This document shows, in pieces, positions 12,801-26,546 of a DNA stretch of 64,000 bases. The translations under genes and the position numbers were made by a program. The stretch lies in NCBI RefSeq assembly GCF_963259705.1, contig NC_081847.1, positions 95,090,671-95,154,670 on the forward strand. Reading direction: 5' to 3'. Within the stretch, counting starts at the first letter, position 1. Each line of letters opens with the position of its first letter. This DNA is from Myotis daubentonii (taxonomy: Eukaryota; Chordata; Mammalia; Chiroptera; Vespertilionidae). The notes beneath the pieces were generated by a model, which did no database searches, was not told the origin of the DNA, and saw only the letters and a list, made by a program, of their open reading frames with translations.

Positions 12801-14607
12801 GGAGCCAGCAGAGGAACATAAGGCTGGGAGGGGCGGCCAGACGAGAGGCGTGGCTGTAACTTACAGGGAAATGCTGTGGCCTACTTAGCGCCTGGCAGGG
12901 TGCGGAGGAGGGAACACAGAGAGACGTCAGGTCAGACGGAATGGCGGTGGGAAGAGACCATGGGGACTCCGGTCTGGGCGAGGTCAGGGTCTCCCTGGCC
13001 GAGGGAGGAGCCAGCAGAGTCAGAGGGAAAGGGACCAGCAGGCTGGTGGTCCTCAGAACGGCTTTGCCTCCATGCTAAGCGAAGACCTGTGTGCGAGTGG
13101 ATGTTCTGTGCAGAGGACGTCACCCACTGTGTTCTAGAAGGATCCCGGGAAGGGCCTGGAGGTGGTGGTGGACCTGGGCCAGTCTGCAGTGGCCCCTGCG
13201 GGAGACGGTGTGGCAGGGCGAACGTGGTGACGGGGCGACCTGACGCCTCGGATCCTGATGCAGACTTTGCGTGACTGAAGTGCCTCTCCCGTGAGGTCTC
13301 CTGTTTGCTGACCAGGATGCGCTTACATGCAGTCAGCAGCGTGCAATGACGTGTGCGCATGAGGAGGCAGGTGGAGTATAGTTCAATAACATGCAGCCAC
13401 AGGCTCAGCCACATTAACACGCATCCACCCACGAATCCAACCCCAGCAATCCTTCAGCAATGAAGCCGTGGTCACATGTAAATGCCCCACACGCAGTACT
13501 TGTCATTCCTTAGAGCGGGGGGCGGGCGGGGGGCGGGGGGGGACAGGCTGCCTGCCCACCTTCAGGAAGTCCCCAGGTTGTGCTGTTGGGTGGTGCTGTT
13601 TCCGCAGCCAGGCTGTGGGCGGAGACGGGAGGAGGCGATGGCAACGCTGGCCCTGGGAACCTCCAGCGGCCTTGCCAACCAGAGAGACCGACTCCGCTGC
13701 GTCCGGAAGGCAGGGCGAGGGTCCACGCATGGGGATGAGAGGAGCATTTCAACAGGGGACACCGGACGAGAGACGAGGCATTTGGTCTAAAGCGTCTTCA
13801 GGGCCCGGGCGAGAGCGTGACACACGGAGCCCTTAACGCCGAGGGAGCGCCTGCATTTTATCCTCTTGCTTCCAGGGCCCATAGGAGATATTTTCAACAG
13901 AAAAGCAGGATCCAAAAAGCATCTTTCTAAAATTAACCTGGCAAGCGACATGCAGCGTTTCACAGAACCGGAGCTGGAAGCGTTCCTGAAAGCCATCTGA
14001 GCGCTCCCTCCTGGCGGGAGGGGGAGGGGGAGCGTGGGGGCGGCAGGCAGCAGGCTGAGGTGGAGAGCTGACTATAATGGTAGCGGTAGCCATCTGAGCA
14101 AGGAAGCAGGGCACCGAGTCTTAACTTTCAAACCGTTTTGTACTAAACTGTTAGGCCATTTCGACCCTGAAACCTGGACTCTGGACTCTGGCCACAGACC
14201 TGTTCGTTTTGCATCTCGAGGCCGCCTGGTGGAGGGCGGGGCTTCCAACAACACCGTCCTTACCCCGCTCACTCACTGCACCATCCTGCAGGCGTCATGT
14301 CTGTGCCTGTCGGGGGTAAGTCGACGGCAGGGCCCTGAGCCAGGCCGTAAGGTCACAGGCACACGTCTCCCAGTTCCCGGAGGCACCCCAGGACGCACTG
14401 TCTCGGGGTCTGAGCGGTGTCACACCTCCAGGGCCACACGAGGCAGCCATCGTGGTGAGAGGCTCGTACGGGGGGGTCCGAGCCAAGAGAGCTGACTCCA
14501 GGTTTACCAAAGACTTGATTTGATTGTAGTTCTGACATTAAGTTTTTTTCTTTGGTGCAAGTTAAGGAAATTAATCTTTATATTTCATCTCACTGTGGTT
14601 CTACATC

Positions 14608-14610
<3 letters not shown>

Positions 14611-14659
<49 letters not shown>

Positions 14660-14660
14660 T
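14611..14660 (+). repeat. (TA)n(GA)n microsatellite
   Basis: About 11 TA followed by about 13 GA dinucleotides, just before a Ves SINE. Confidence 0.93.
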
Positions 14661-14675
14661 AGGTATATATAGATG

Positions 14676-14887
14676 ATTTTTTTTTTTATTGATTTCAGAG
14701 AGGAAGGGAAAGGGAGAGAGAGATAGAAACATAATGAAGAGAGAGAATCATGGATTGGTTGCCTCCTGGACGCCCCCTACTGGGGATCGAAGCTGCAACC
14801 TGGGCATGTGCCCTTGACCAGAATCCAACCTGGGACCCTTCAGGCCTCAGGCTGACCCTCTACCCACTGAACCACACCAGCCAGGGT
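14676..14887 (-). mobile_element. Ves SINE, minus strand
   Basis: Reverse complement shows GGCTGGTGTGGTTCAGTGGG, B-box-like GGTTGGATTCTGGTCAAGGG and AATCAATAAAAAAAAA tail. It follows a (TA)n(GA)n microsatellite. Confidence 0.88.
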
Positions 14888-15862
14888 TACATCTTTTAAA
14901 ATGTTGCTATATCTCTTCTTGCTTTGGATGGTTCTTGGCAAAGACAGTGTTTTAAGAGCCCACTGCTGGTCGATGGTCTTAGCATAACTCTACGCATACA
15001 CTCCAGACCGCTGCAGAGGTGAATTCTAGCGAATAAAGCTGTGATTATTCCTTAAAATCCACTGTGGATGAGCCGCATTAACACACTATTCCAGCCCAAC
15101 TCATCATCACAACGACCTAACCGCTGTCTCCCACAGCTGTCCTCCCACTGCGGTCACTGCTGACACACACCACTCCAGTGGAACTGGGTGTGTCCGAGGG
15201 CCATCTGGAGACACAGAGCATCTACACCAGTTCCTGGGAGTTCACTGAGGGAAACCAGCTCACGCTTAACACGGATAGGTAGTAATCACCTCGGAGAACG
15301 GAAGCAATCACACGCTAGTACCGACTGCACAGTCAAAGAAACAGTTCCTTAAGGTACAAAGTCAGTGGTACTTTCCAACACTTCCTATTGGTACTGGATC
15401 TGACACTGCATGTTATATCGGATTGTGTTTTGATTTCTGAAGGATCCAGTCAACTCCTAATGATTCCTAACTGTGGAGAGGGGAGACACGGGAAGGTGAG
15501 GCGGGCTGCCATCAGCAGACAGGCTCATGCAGAATCGCAGATCGGAACGCCCAGCCCTGGACACCGCCCGCCTCACTCACAGGGAGGAAACGGCTCCTCG
15601 AGCAGCAGCCCGCAGGGGGCAGAGCAAGGGCCAGGCCAGGACCCTCACTGCAGCTCCACACGCCAGTTCTCTCGAGTCACCAGCGGGATTCCAACCACAA
15701 AGTGAATTTCCAGCCCCAAATGGTAACTTTGCCTCTGTTGTTTTTTTTCTTAAAAGAATGAAAAGATTTAACCTAAAGGGCGAGCACCCAGGAGGATGGC
15801 TGTGTCGGAGGGCGGGGGCGGGGCTGGCTTCAGTGCCATCTCTGGTTTCGGTGGTTTTTTAC

Positions 15863-15944
15863 CTTTAGCCACGTCGCACTCCTCCATCATCTGGAGAAAG
15901 CCGGCGAGTTCCCTATCCAGTCGCTGCCGGCAGGCCTGCGCTTT
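15863..15944 (-). CDS. OSBPL1A: OSBPL1A exon 14
   Basis: An 82-base exon after TCTTCCAG, ending GCTAAAG|GTAAAA. It encodes KAQACRQRLDRELAGFLQMM then EECDVAK plus one base: a charged helical segment after the PH domain. It is separated from exon 13 by a 12-kb intron filled by the L1. Confidence 0.94.
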
Positions 15945-18900
15945 CTGGAAGAGAAACACAAACAGAAAGAAACTAAGTGAAAACAAACCATTAAGAGAAT
16001 TTTTTATTACAGATGCTTTAATGTCCCATCAAAACCCTTAGTTCACAGGTTGACAGGCTGTAATACATTCTCCTAACAGAGCAAATGGTGAGGAAGACTG
16101 TTCCAACCTGAATGTAAGCTAATCACTACAGACTCACAAAAGCAAGTATTTCTAAACTCTAAGTACCTTCAGCATCTGCTGTGTAGGCACCGGACAACGG
16201 CACTCGCTGCTCCCCACACCCACACCTCATGCACGTCCCAGGCGGCCGGTCCCTGACTCAGCACCAGTTAACGGGCTTGATTAGGTTCATGGGGAAGTTA
16301 CCAAATGCGTCCCTGACTGCGTCTTTAAACTATTAAAAAGTCCAGATGGTGCTCGCACTTGGAATCAGACACCGAGCCCACTCAGCACTCTCACTGCGGC
16401 CGCCCCCACAGAATCGGACACGCTAAGGACACGCTCTCGGCGAGAAGCAGCTGATGACAATGAGGTGACGTCAGTGACAGACAGCACCCTTCCTGTCACA
16501 CGGAAGTCTCCATTCCCAGGTCCTGACAGCAACGCAGACAGAGCGTCCGTGTGCGCTGTGCCCGCCTCCGTGTGCACCTGGAGTCCATCCACTACATGAA
16601 CAGCGCGACTTTAGGGTTAACTTTACTTATGGTTCCCTTCAAAGAGGGAAGACTAAGCAAGGAAACTGTCGCTGTACAGCGGATGGTGACGGGAGTAAAA
16701 ACATCTGTTCCGAGAACCTCGGCCTTAGGAGAACCCCGTGTGGGGAGAGAACTTGTTCAGCTTCGTGACTGACATCGTGACCCCCGACCGGATCTCTGGG
16801 CCAGGGACACTCGCCCTGCTCTCCTATGGCGTCTCAGTGCTGTGCTGCTCAGCCAGCCACGGAGGAACCGGTCCTGGGAGCACGTGAGTGGCGGGCGCGT
16901 CCTCCTGAAGCCTGCATGACGCTGTTCTGAGTTCTCACAACATGAACATGCAGTTCACCTGTTCTGAGAGCGTCCCCCACGGCGCCTTTCAAGCCCCTCA
17001 GAAGTGCAGCGGTTTGCTGGGCGACCTCTCACAGGGCGGGGGGGGGGGGATCTGGGGGCTGAGACCTGCGCTGGGACCACATGGAGCTCACGTCTTATTC
17101 ACTCCCCCCTCCCTCCAGGCCTACGGAGCTCCGCATCCGCTTTCCTGCCGTGGGGAGCGAGGTGCACGAGGGCGAGAACTGGCCTCACTTGCAGACGGCG
17201 AGCCCCTCGCCAACACGCTGGTCCCCAGGTGACGACCAAGGACAGAGCCGCCCCCACAGCATCGTCCTCGACACCTGCCTCTCCCGCCTCCCCTCACACG
17301 TCCACCTCCCTCACTGACCACAGTTCTCGACGACTGACTCGCTCTCCAGGGTTTCACAGACCAGCTGGCAGGGGTCGCTCCACGCACTCTGCTCTAGGGG
17401 GGGCCCGGGGGCCCTGCCATCGACAACGGCGCCATCTGACCGACACTGAGAACGGGAAGAGGCAGTGAGACAGAGCACGCTGTCCGACTGGCTGCCATGC
17501 TGCTCAGCAGCCGTCGGTTCTTTTCTGAACCGAGAGTCACTTATGAGGGTTAACATCTGCGCGTCCTCCGTGAGCCCAGCGTGGAGCCTCTTCCCGGCGT
17601 CCATGCCGCCCGGGTGCGACGAAGGGACTGTTTCAGGTTTTATTCTTTATTGGTTCCACAGCCGGGGGTCCCACTGGGAGCCATGTTCTAACGCCAGGTG
17701 TGGCATATTTTAAAGCCACGTTCTCCAGGCACAGAGCACAGTACCAGCATCGTACCACGGACGGGGGCCTGTGGACACAGGCCCACGGACAGGGGCCCAC
17801 GAGGCCAGGTGAGCAGTGAGCCCCTCCCACAGCCAGGGCCTCCTGCGCCCCCTCCACCCACCCAGGTGCGAGCTGTTGGCTTTGTTTGACTTCGTTGACG
17901 TTGACCGACTTCACGGTCCCTGCCCCACAGGCCGGCTTTAACGTGTGTCCCAAGGAGGGGCCTCGGGGAGGGGGGAACAGAGTGGGAGGGAGGAGCCATG
18001 ACTTCCGGGCTCGGCTAGGACGCCCCACCTGTGGGGAGCAGCCCGCCTGCCACGCGCAGTCCAGGCAGCAGACGACTGACGGGCGCGAGAGGAGGTCGGC
18101 ACCAAAGGGCAGACAGAGACTCCGCGGACTTACACCCCGGGACACGCAGCACCGCCTGCCTCTTGCCACTGGCAGCATCGGGGGCCGCGGGCAGGGGCTC
18201 GGGCTGAGGGAGAGGAGCTGCTACACCCCACAGGGCGGCTGTCAGGCAGGTGGGGACGTGCCAAACTCATGCAGCTGAAGACGTCAAATGCGTGCAGCTT
18301 GCTGCATAGAGTCACTACATCACGTTAACCACTGAGCAGCATGGATCGCAGACCCTGAGGACACCCTACTCCCCCCCGAGTCCCCCTACGTCCACCGCGG
18401 CCGAGAAGACGCCGTCCCCCACCTCCCACTGTCGCAGCGTCCCTACGCCTGCTCTTGCTGCTGCTGGTGATCGCCGGGGCTGCTCCGTACCCTCACGTGT
18501 TGTTGTGGGACAGACATTTACACAAGCAAACCCAGGCCAGAGAGAGAGGCCGCTCCTCCTCACACACCATCAGCCCTCGAGACGTTTCCACCCTTTCCCA
18601 GCTCCAGGCAAAGGCTGCTGCCAGTTCCCGTCTTCCGGAGACGAAGCCTGCAAGGCCCTGAGTGCACAGCCCTGCTCCTCTCCCCAGGGGCAGCGCGTCC
18701 ATAGCTCCCCTCCCGCTCGCCGTGCGCCCCCTCAGTCCTGCACGGACACACCCCCTGCACCTCCCAGCCTGTGCCAACGACAGTCCTCTCTCTGCACATT
18801 CACTTAATTAGGGATCATTTTCTCTAAATCAGGGACGTTTGATATCACTCTCTCATTCGGTTAAAGGCACCAGCTTCTGCTCATTACTCTTTATCCTGCA

Positions 18901-19661
18901 GAGCCAAGCGTGTCCAACAAAGAGGCCCCGAGCCGAAGGGCGGGCGGCGGGCCCACAGGACGCCGCGGTGATGGCAGCCTTGTCTCCGTGCCCACCCAAA
19001 GGGCTGAGCTGACTGGGTTCTGATCATCTGCGGGGCTAGTGGGTCCTGTGCGGCTCTGCGCCAATGCTGTGGGAGACTCTCTCTTCCAGTTGTCATTTCT
19101 GCACGATCCCCCAGTGGCAGGAAGCCGCCATTGCCAGGACTGGTCGCATCCCCTCTCCCTGAGGCCTGGCCTCAGGCAGGACAGACGGACAGCTGGGAGG
19201 ACAGCGGTCAGACCACGGAGGCCCTCGTGTCGAGGGGAGGAAATCGAGACCACAAGCAGCATTAACACAGGCAGGTGTTCCAGCCTCAGCTGACGCCCCC
19301 CTTTCTTGTAGGCCCACCTTCCGGCCCAGAGCAGGCTGAGGGAAGAGGGTCCCGATGGCCCTCGGGGGTTGGAGAGCGTCCCGTCCCGTCCCTGACCTCC
19401 TCTGGGAAGCCGGCAGGCGCCCAGAGCTGGCCCCACCGTGCCCTGGCGCCCTAAGACCGGAGACCCAGGGCCTGCGGGGCCGGCTCCACACGCTCATTTC
19501 CGAGTTCACCTACGTGGGACCGACCTGCAGAAGCCACAACAGAGTGAGAACTCACAGACGAGCATTTAAATCCTATTGGTCGAGATGAGGCTACAGCCCC
19601 CAAACCTGGAAGTGCTTGCCACTGGCTAAGGGCTCACTGACTTCAGGCGATAAAATCTAGA

Positions 19662-19876
19662 CAGCAGCCGCGGGCGTGGCTTGGGGGCTGAGCATCAACC
19701 TGTGAACCAGGAGGTCACAGTTCAATTCCCGGGCAGGGCACACGCCTTGGTTGCAGGCTCAGTCCCCAACACGGAGAGTGCAGGAGGCAGCCGATCAATG
19801 ATTCTCTCTCGTTATTGATATTTCTACCTCTCCCTCTCCCTTCCTCTCTGAAATCAATAAAAAAATATTTTTTTTA
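19662..19876 (+). mobile_element. Ves SINE
   Basis: GGGGGCTGAGCATCAACCTG head, TTCAATTCCCGGGCAGGGCA B-box region, CT-rich end and AATCAATAAAAAAATA tail; AAATCTAGA repeated on both sides. Confidence 0.88.
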
Positions 19877-20999
19877 AATCTAGAAAACAAACACTTCATG
19901 GTTGTAAAGTTAACACAGAAACACAATATTCAAACAAGTAAAATGAAAGGCATAGTTGAGACTGAGAAACCAAAAAATTTGAAAACTGTGCCAAAGAAGA
20001 AACATTTCTTCAAGAAAGTTGGTAAATAATATGCAAATTAGTAGACTTTGATTTTACCTATAGCTTCCACTAAAAAGGTCCTAAAATTCCATAATCCTGG
20101 AAAGATATTGGTGCACGTTGAGTCCTCCCAGGTTTCATCATCGACTGAATTCGGAGGATAGATGAACTAGAGAGGAGTTCTTTTCACGCAGGGAATACTG
20201 ACTGACCAAAAGTTAAAATATGTAGCAACGTTTTTTATTTAACACGATTTTGGCCATAGATACTTACGCCTTCTTTATCTACCCACACAGCTTTAATGTC
20301 GGTGCAATGCTCTGATAGATGTAACTTGTGCAAAGTTCCCTGGCCTGAAAATTACGTGGTTGGCACATCACACACTGGCGGATAGATCCAGGGAATAGAG
20401 CAGTACAACGGGAAAGCGCCACGTCTTCCTGTCCGTCATACACGGAGGCCGGACCAAAGACTGAGCTCTTTCTCACCGAAATGGAAGGCCCTGAACACAT
20501 TTCGTCCGCTCAGGAGTTTTCTCGTGTTTTGCGCCACCTGTTAAGGACTGCTCACGAGTGTTCTCGTTTTCATGCCCATGGAAAAAGAAGCGAATCTAGA
20601 TACTTACGTAAATTTTGTTTGGTCCCTCTTCATAGAGGAAAATGTGTTACGCAGCACCATACGTTAAAAAGTACTAGGAACTTTGAATCCCAGCAACAAC
20701 ACAGAGTGGTGCCTGGTACGCAGTGCCTTGTTGTGTTGTATTTTGTGCCTTTAAGTCAACGCATCAGATCCAAACAACAGCAGCCTCCTGAGCACCACAA
20801 CCTCTGTCTGAGGAACAACAGCTGTACGTGAAACCTCCCCCTACCAGCCAGAAGAGCTACCACAGCTGTGAACAGCACCCACCAGAGGAGCTGCTGCCAA
20901 CTGAGAAGCAGCTGCTACCGCAACCGCCCGAAGAGCAACCAAAGCCCAAGGAGTCACTGCAACCAAGGGAGCAGCCACTGAACGACTCAACGTCTAGAT

Positions 21000-21908
21000 A
21001 TGTCAGTGAGATCAAACATGGGTAGACAAAGAAACCCCCAAAGGAAAGAAAAAGAGGACTCGCCAGAAAAGCAGCTAAGTGATACAGAGGCATGCAACAT
21101 GACTGAAAAAGAATTCAGAATAAGGGTCCTAGAGTTCATAAACTGGGAGGAGGAAAAAATCAATAACATATGCAAGAAGCTAGAAGAAACAGATGAAAAA
21201 ATCAACAACTTAAGTAAGACCCAAGAAGAAATGAAGAGTGATATAGCTGCAATAAAAAACACCATTGAAAGTATCAACAGTAGACTAGGAGAAGCGGAGG
21301 ACCGAATTAGTGAATTAGAAGACAAGGAAGCAAAACACACCCAAACTGTACTGCAATTGGAGAAAAAAATTAAAAGACAGGAGGAGAGCCTAAGGGAGCT
21401 TTGGGACAACATGAAACGAAACAACATACGAATAATAGGGGTGCCAGAACAACAGAAAGAGGAACAAGGATTAGAAAACCTACTCGAAGAAATAATATCA
21501 GAAAACTTCCCTGAGGTGGGGAAGAAAAAAGTCACACAAGCCCAGAGAGTCCCAAACAAGGTGAACCCGAAAAGACCCACACCAAGACACATCATAATTA
21601 CCATGGCAAATGTTCAGGACAAAGAGAGAATCTTACAGACTGCAAGAGAGAGACGGAAAGTTGCATACAAGGGATCTCCCATTAGATTATCAAATGACTT
21701 CTCAACAGAAACACATCAGGCCAGAAAAGAATGGACGGAAATTTAGAAAGTGATGCAAAGCAAAGGACTGAATCCAAGAATACTCTATCCAGCAAGGCTA
21801 TCATTCAAAATTGAAGGAGAAATAAGAAGCTTCACAGACAAAAAAAGACTAAGGGAGTTTATCACCACCAAGCCAGCAATGCAAGAAATGCTAAAGGGAC
21901 TGGTGTAA
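21000..21908 (+). pseudogene. L1 ORF1 (RNA-binding protein), one internal stop
   Basis: Starts MSVRSNMGRQRNPQRKEKED. The N-terminal half is a Lys/Glu-rich coiled coil; then come the RRM-like region (LWDNMKRNNIRIIGVPE) and the start of the C-terminal domain. An in-frame TAG at 21744-21746 truncates it at 248 residues. The remaining C-terminal domain stays open in the same frame to the natural stop near 21908, so the lesion is a single nonsense change. Confidence 0.9.
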
Positions 21909-21957
21909 AAAGAAGAAATAAAAAGCTCAGAAAGAAAACAGCCACACAAAAAAAGAA

Positions 21958-24900
21958 ATGGCTACAAACAAGTACCTTTCAATAATAACTTTAAACGTAA
22001 ACGGACTAAATGCTCCAACCAAAAGACATCGAGTGGCTGAATGGATAAAAAAACATGACCCATACATCTGCTGTCTACAAGAGACCCACCTCATTAGAAG
22101 GGACTCACACAGACTGAAAGTGAAAGGATGGAAAAATATCTTTCAGGCAAATGGAAAGGAAAAGAAAGCTGGGGTAGCAATACTTATATCGGACAAAATA
22201 GACCTCAAAGTGAAGGCCATAACAAGAGATAAGGAAGGCCACTTCATAATACTAAAGGGATCAATACAACAAGAAGATATAACTCTGGTAAACATATATG
22301 CACCCAATGCAGGAGCACCCAAATTCATAAAAAAAACTCCTGGAAGATATCAAAGGAGAGATCGACAACAATACAATCATAGTAGGGGACTTAAATACAC
22401 CACTGACATCACTGGATAAGTCTGCTAGACAAACAATCAGCAAAGATACAGCAATCCTAAATGACTCACTAGATCAGATGGACTTAATAGACATCTTCAG
22501 AACACTTCACTCCAAAGCCAGGGAATATACATTCTACTCAAATGCTCATAAGACATATTCAAAAATAGACCATATATTGGGACACAAGCAAAGTATCTCC
22601 AAATTCAAGAAGATTGAAATCATAAAAAGCGTCTTCGCAGACCACGATTGCCGGGAGCCGGTCCATGCTTGCTGTTTCAAGGGACCTGGCATATATGGCA
22701 TACTGTTCTTAATATGTTTGCTCACCTTCTTGGCGCTGTGTTTTAACCAAGGTCACCTCTCCGAGAAAGGTTGAATCCCCAGGTAGGGATTTTCCCCTGA
22801 AGTTAGGGAGGGAATAAAACCCCTCAACTAAGTGCCAGGCGGGTAATTAATCCCTTTGACTACGAACAATCATGCTTAGACTACATAATCTTTTCTCCCT
22901 GGAATGGAGATAAGAAACGCCCTAACCTTTGTAATAGAGATTGATAGGATTGAATCAACTGGTATAAATACAGTTGTAACAAGACAGAAACACTCAGAAC
23001 TCAGAACACAGAACTAAGGACACAGGGCTTGGAAGACAGGACCAAGAGAGACAGAGCCTAGGCACAGAACCTACACAGAACATTCTCTAGAGACAGAAGA
23101 ACTTCACTGGAGAGAGCATGCTGGAGGATCCTGGAGAGGGACTGGCCTCGGAGCCTAGAGACAGAGCCTAGCGGGAGAACATGGCAAGGGATCCTGGACT
23201 GAACCTGACTACAGAGATTGGCAGGAGAACCTGACTGGAACCTGGACACTGAACCTGACTGGAGTACCTGTACAGAACCTGGCTGGAGACCCCGACAAGC
23301 GAACCCGGCTATGATGATCAACTGAACGCTATCTCTGTATCGTTCCTTCTTCGCCGACTCCGTCTACGCCTTTGGGGACCCCTGGACCTGCTGGGGTTGG
23401 ACCCCGGCACACGATGGCATAATATTAGAAATAAACTACAATAAAAACAACCCAAAATACTCAAACACCTGGAAGCTGAATAGCATGCTATTAAATATTG
23501 ATTGGGTTACCAATGAGATCAAAGAAGAAATTAAAAACATCCTGGAAACTAATGACAATGAAAACACAACAATCCAAAACCTATGGGACACATTGAAAGC
23601 AGTCCTGAGAGGGAAGTTTATAGCTCTACAGGCCTATCTCAAAAAACAAGAAAAAATGGTAGTAAATCATCTAACTCTACAACTCAAAGAATTAGAAAGA
23701 GAGCAACAAGAAAACCCCAGAGTGAGCAGAAGGAAGGAGATAATAAAGATTAGAGCAGAAATAAATGACATAAGAGACCAAAAAAACAATACAGAAAATC
23801 AATGAAACCAAGAGCTGGTTCTTTGAAAGGATAAACAAGATTGACAAACCTCTAGCCAGACTCACCAAGAAGCAAAGAGAGAGGACCCAAATAAACAAAA
23901 TCAGAAACGATAGAGGCGAAATAACAACAGACCCCACAGAAATACAAATGATTGTTAAAAAATACTATGGACAGCTCTACTCCAACAAACTAGACAACCT
24001 GGAGAAATGGACAAATTCCTAGAAAAATACAACATTCCAAAACTCAATCAGGAAGAATCTAAAAACCTCAACAGGCCAATAACTATGGAAGAAATTGAAG
24101 CAGTCATCAAAAAGCTTCCAGCAAACAAAAGCCCAGGACCAGACGGCTTCACAGGGGAGTTTTACCAAACATTCAAGGAAGAACTAAAACCTATCCTCCT
24201 CAGACTACTACAAAAATTTCAAGAGGAAGGAACACTTCCAAGCTCATTCTATGAAGCCAGCATCACCCTAATACCAAAACCAGGTAAAGACAACACAATG
24301 AAAGAGAATTACAGGCCAATATCCCTCATGAACATAGATGCCAAAATCCTCAACAAAATCTTAGCAAATCGGATCCAGCAGTACATCAGAAAGATCATAC
24401 ACCATGACCAAGTAGGATTTATCCCAGGGATGCAAGGATGGTACAATATCCGCAAATCAATAAACGTGATACATCACATAAACAAATTGAAAGAAAAAAA
24501 CCACATGGTCATATCAATTGATGCAGAAAAAGCATTTGACAAAATTCAACACCCATTTTTGATAAAAACTCTCAGTAAGGTGGGAGTAGAAGGATCATAC
24601 CTCAACATAATAAAAGCCATATATGACAGGCCCACAGCCAACATCATACTCAACGGACAAAAACTAACACCATTTCCCCTAAGAACAGGAACAAGACAAG
24701 GATGCCCCCTCTCACCACTCCTGTTCAACATAGTACTGGAAGTGTTAGCCATTGCAATTAGGCAAGAAGAAGAAATAAAAGGCATCCAAATTGGAAAAGA
24801 GGAAGTAAAACTGTCCTTATTTGCAGACGACATGATATTATACATACAAAACCATAGAGACTCCATCAGAAAGCTACTAGACTTAATACATGAATTTGGC

Positions 24901-26546
24901 AATGTAGCAGGATACAAAATTAACCCCAAGAAATCTGAGGCATTTCTATACACCAATAGTGAACTTTCAGAAAGAGAGATTATAAAAACAACCCCGTTTA
25001 CCATCGCACCAAAAAAATTAAGCTACCTAGGAATAAACTTAACTAAAGAGGTAAAAGACCTCTACTCAGAAAACTACAGGACGTTGAAAAAAGATATAGA
25101 GGAAGACATAAACAGATGGAAGAACATACCGTGTTCATGGATTGGTAGAATCAACATCATTAAAATGTCCATACTACCCAAAGCAATCTATAAATTCAAC
25201 GCACTTCCCATTAAAATACCAACGGCATACTTCAGAGATCTAGAACGAACTCTCCAAAAATTCATCTGGAATAAAAAAAGACCCCGAATAGCTACAGCAA
25301 TCCTGAAAAAGAACAAAGTAGGTGGGATCTCAATACCAGATATCAAGTTGTATTACAAAGCCACTGTTCTCAAAACTGCCTAGTACTGGCACAAGAATAG
25401 GCATATAGGTCAATGGAATAGAATAGAGAGCCGAGAAATCGGCCCGAATCAATATGCTCAATTAATATTTGACAAAGGAGGCAAGAGCATACAATGGAGC
25501 CAAGATAGTCTCTTCAATAAATGGTGTTGGGAAAATTGGACGGGTATATGCAAGAAAATGAAACTAGACCACCAACTTACACCATACACAAAAATAAACT
25601 CCAAATGGATAAAGGACTTAAATGTACAACAGGAAACCATAAAAATTCTAGAAGAATCCAAAGGCCACAAAATCTCAGACATATGCTGAAGCAATTTCTT
25701 CACTGATACAGCTCCTAGGGCACTTGAAACTAAAGAGAAAAAATGAACAAATGGGACTACATCAAAATAAAAAGCTTCTGCACAGCAAAAGAAACCATCA
25801 ACAAAACAACGAGAAAACCCACTGTGTGGGAAAACATATTTGCCAATGTCATATCTGATAAGGGCCTAACCTCCAAAATTTATAGGGAACGCATACAACT
25901 TAACAAAATGAAGATAAACAATCCAATCAAAAAATGGGCAAAGGACCTAAATAGACACCTTTCAAAAGAGGACATTCAGAAAGCCAAGAGACATATGAAA
26001 ACATGCTCAAAGTCACTAATCATCCGAGAGATGCAAATCAAAACAACAATGAGGTACCATCTCACACCTGTCAGACTGGCTATCATCAACAAATCAACAA
26101 ACGACAAGTGCTGGAGAGGATGTGGAGAAAAAGGAACACTTGTGCACTGCTGGTGGGAATGCAGACTGGTGCAGCCACTATGGCAGACAGTATGGAGTTT
26201 CCTCAAAAAACTGAAAATGGAACTCCCATTTGACCCTGTGATCCCACTTCTAGGAATATATCCCAAGAAACCAGAAACACCAATCAGAAAGGATATATGC
26301 ACCCCTATGTTCATAGCAGCACAATTCACCATAGCTAAGATCTGGAAACAGCCTAAGTGCCCATCAGTAGATGAATGGATTAGAAAACTGTGGTACATCT
26401 ACACGATGGAATACTATGCTGCTCTAAAAAGGAAGGAACTCTTACCATTTGCAACAGCATGGATGGAACTGGAGAGCATTATGCTAAGTGAAATAAGCCA
26501 GTCAATGAAGGAAAAATACCACATGATCTCACTCATTCGTGGATAA
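21958..26546 (+). pseudogene. L1 ORF2 (endonuclease/reverse transcriptase), disrupted
   Basis: The endonuclease domain begins at 21958 with NVNGLN and QETHL motifs and continues in another frame after an A-run near 22330-22350; KIDHILGHKQ is recognisable at about 22560-22600. A solo LTR splits it at 22649. Downstream frames at 23485-23802, 24007-25380 (reverse transcriptase with [24 protein letters not shown] and FADDMILY) and 25743-26543 (C-terminal Cys-rich part, [18 protein letters not shown]) are separated by frameshifts and a TAG at 25381-25383. It cannot make a full protein. Confidence 0.92.
22649..23409 (+). mobile_element. Solo LTR of a class II (ERV2-type) endogenous retrovirus
   Basis: A 761-bp insertion in L1 ORF2. 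It begins TGCCGGG and ends CCCCGGCA (TG...CA with inverted ends) and is flanked by a perfect 6-bp duplication CACGAT (22643-22648 and 23410-23415). A 6-bp duplication is typical of class II (beta-type) ERVs. A TATAAA lies at about 22963-22968 and AATAAA at 22813. The 3' third (23190-23290) is built of imperfect GAACCTGACTGGA-like tandem units. No gag, pol or env sequence remains, so it formed by LTR-LTR recombination. Strand is set by the TATA box and is tentative. Confidence 0.88.

Larger units (their letters stand above)
9822..15862 (-). other. OSBPL1A intron 14
   Basis: Mostly unique sequence. I see a poly-G run at about 12157-12169, a short duplicated TTCCACTTCCACGG block near 11752-11785, a (TA)n(GA)n microsatellite at about 14611-14660 and a minus-strand Ves SINE at 14676-14887. 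No conserved coding segment is recognised. Confidence 0.85.

Noticed and set aside
18366..18563. Signal-peptide-like stretch with a Leu-rich run near 18.45 kb
   Set aside because: A chance CTG-rich stretch inside intron 13; no continuation or splice context supports a gene.
22649..23409. Active provirus
   Set aside because: Only one LTR with its 6-bp duplication; no internal retroviral genes in the window.
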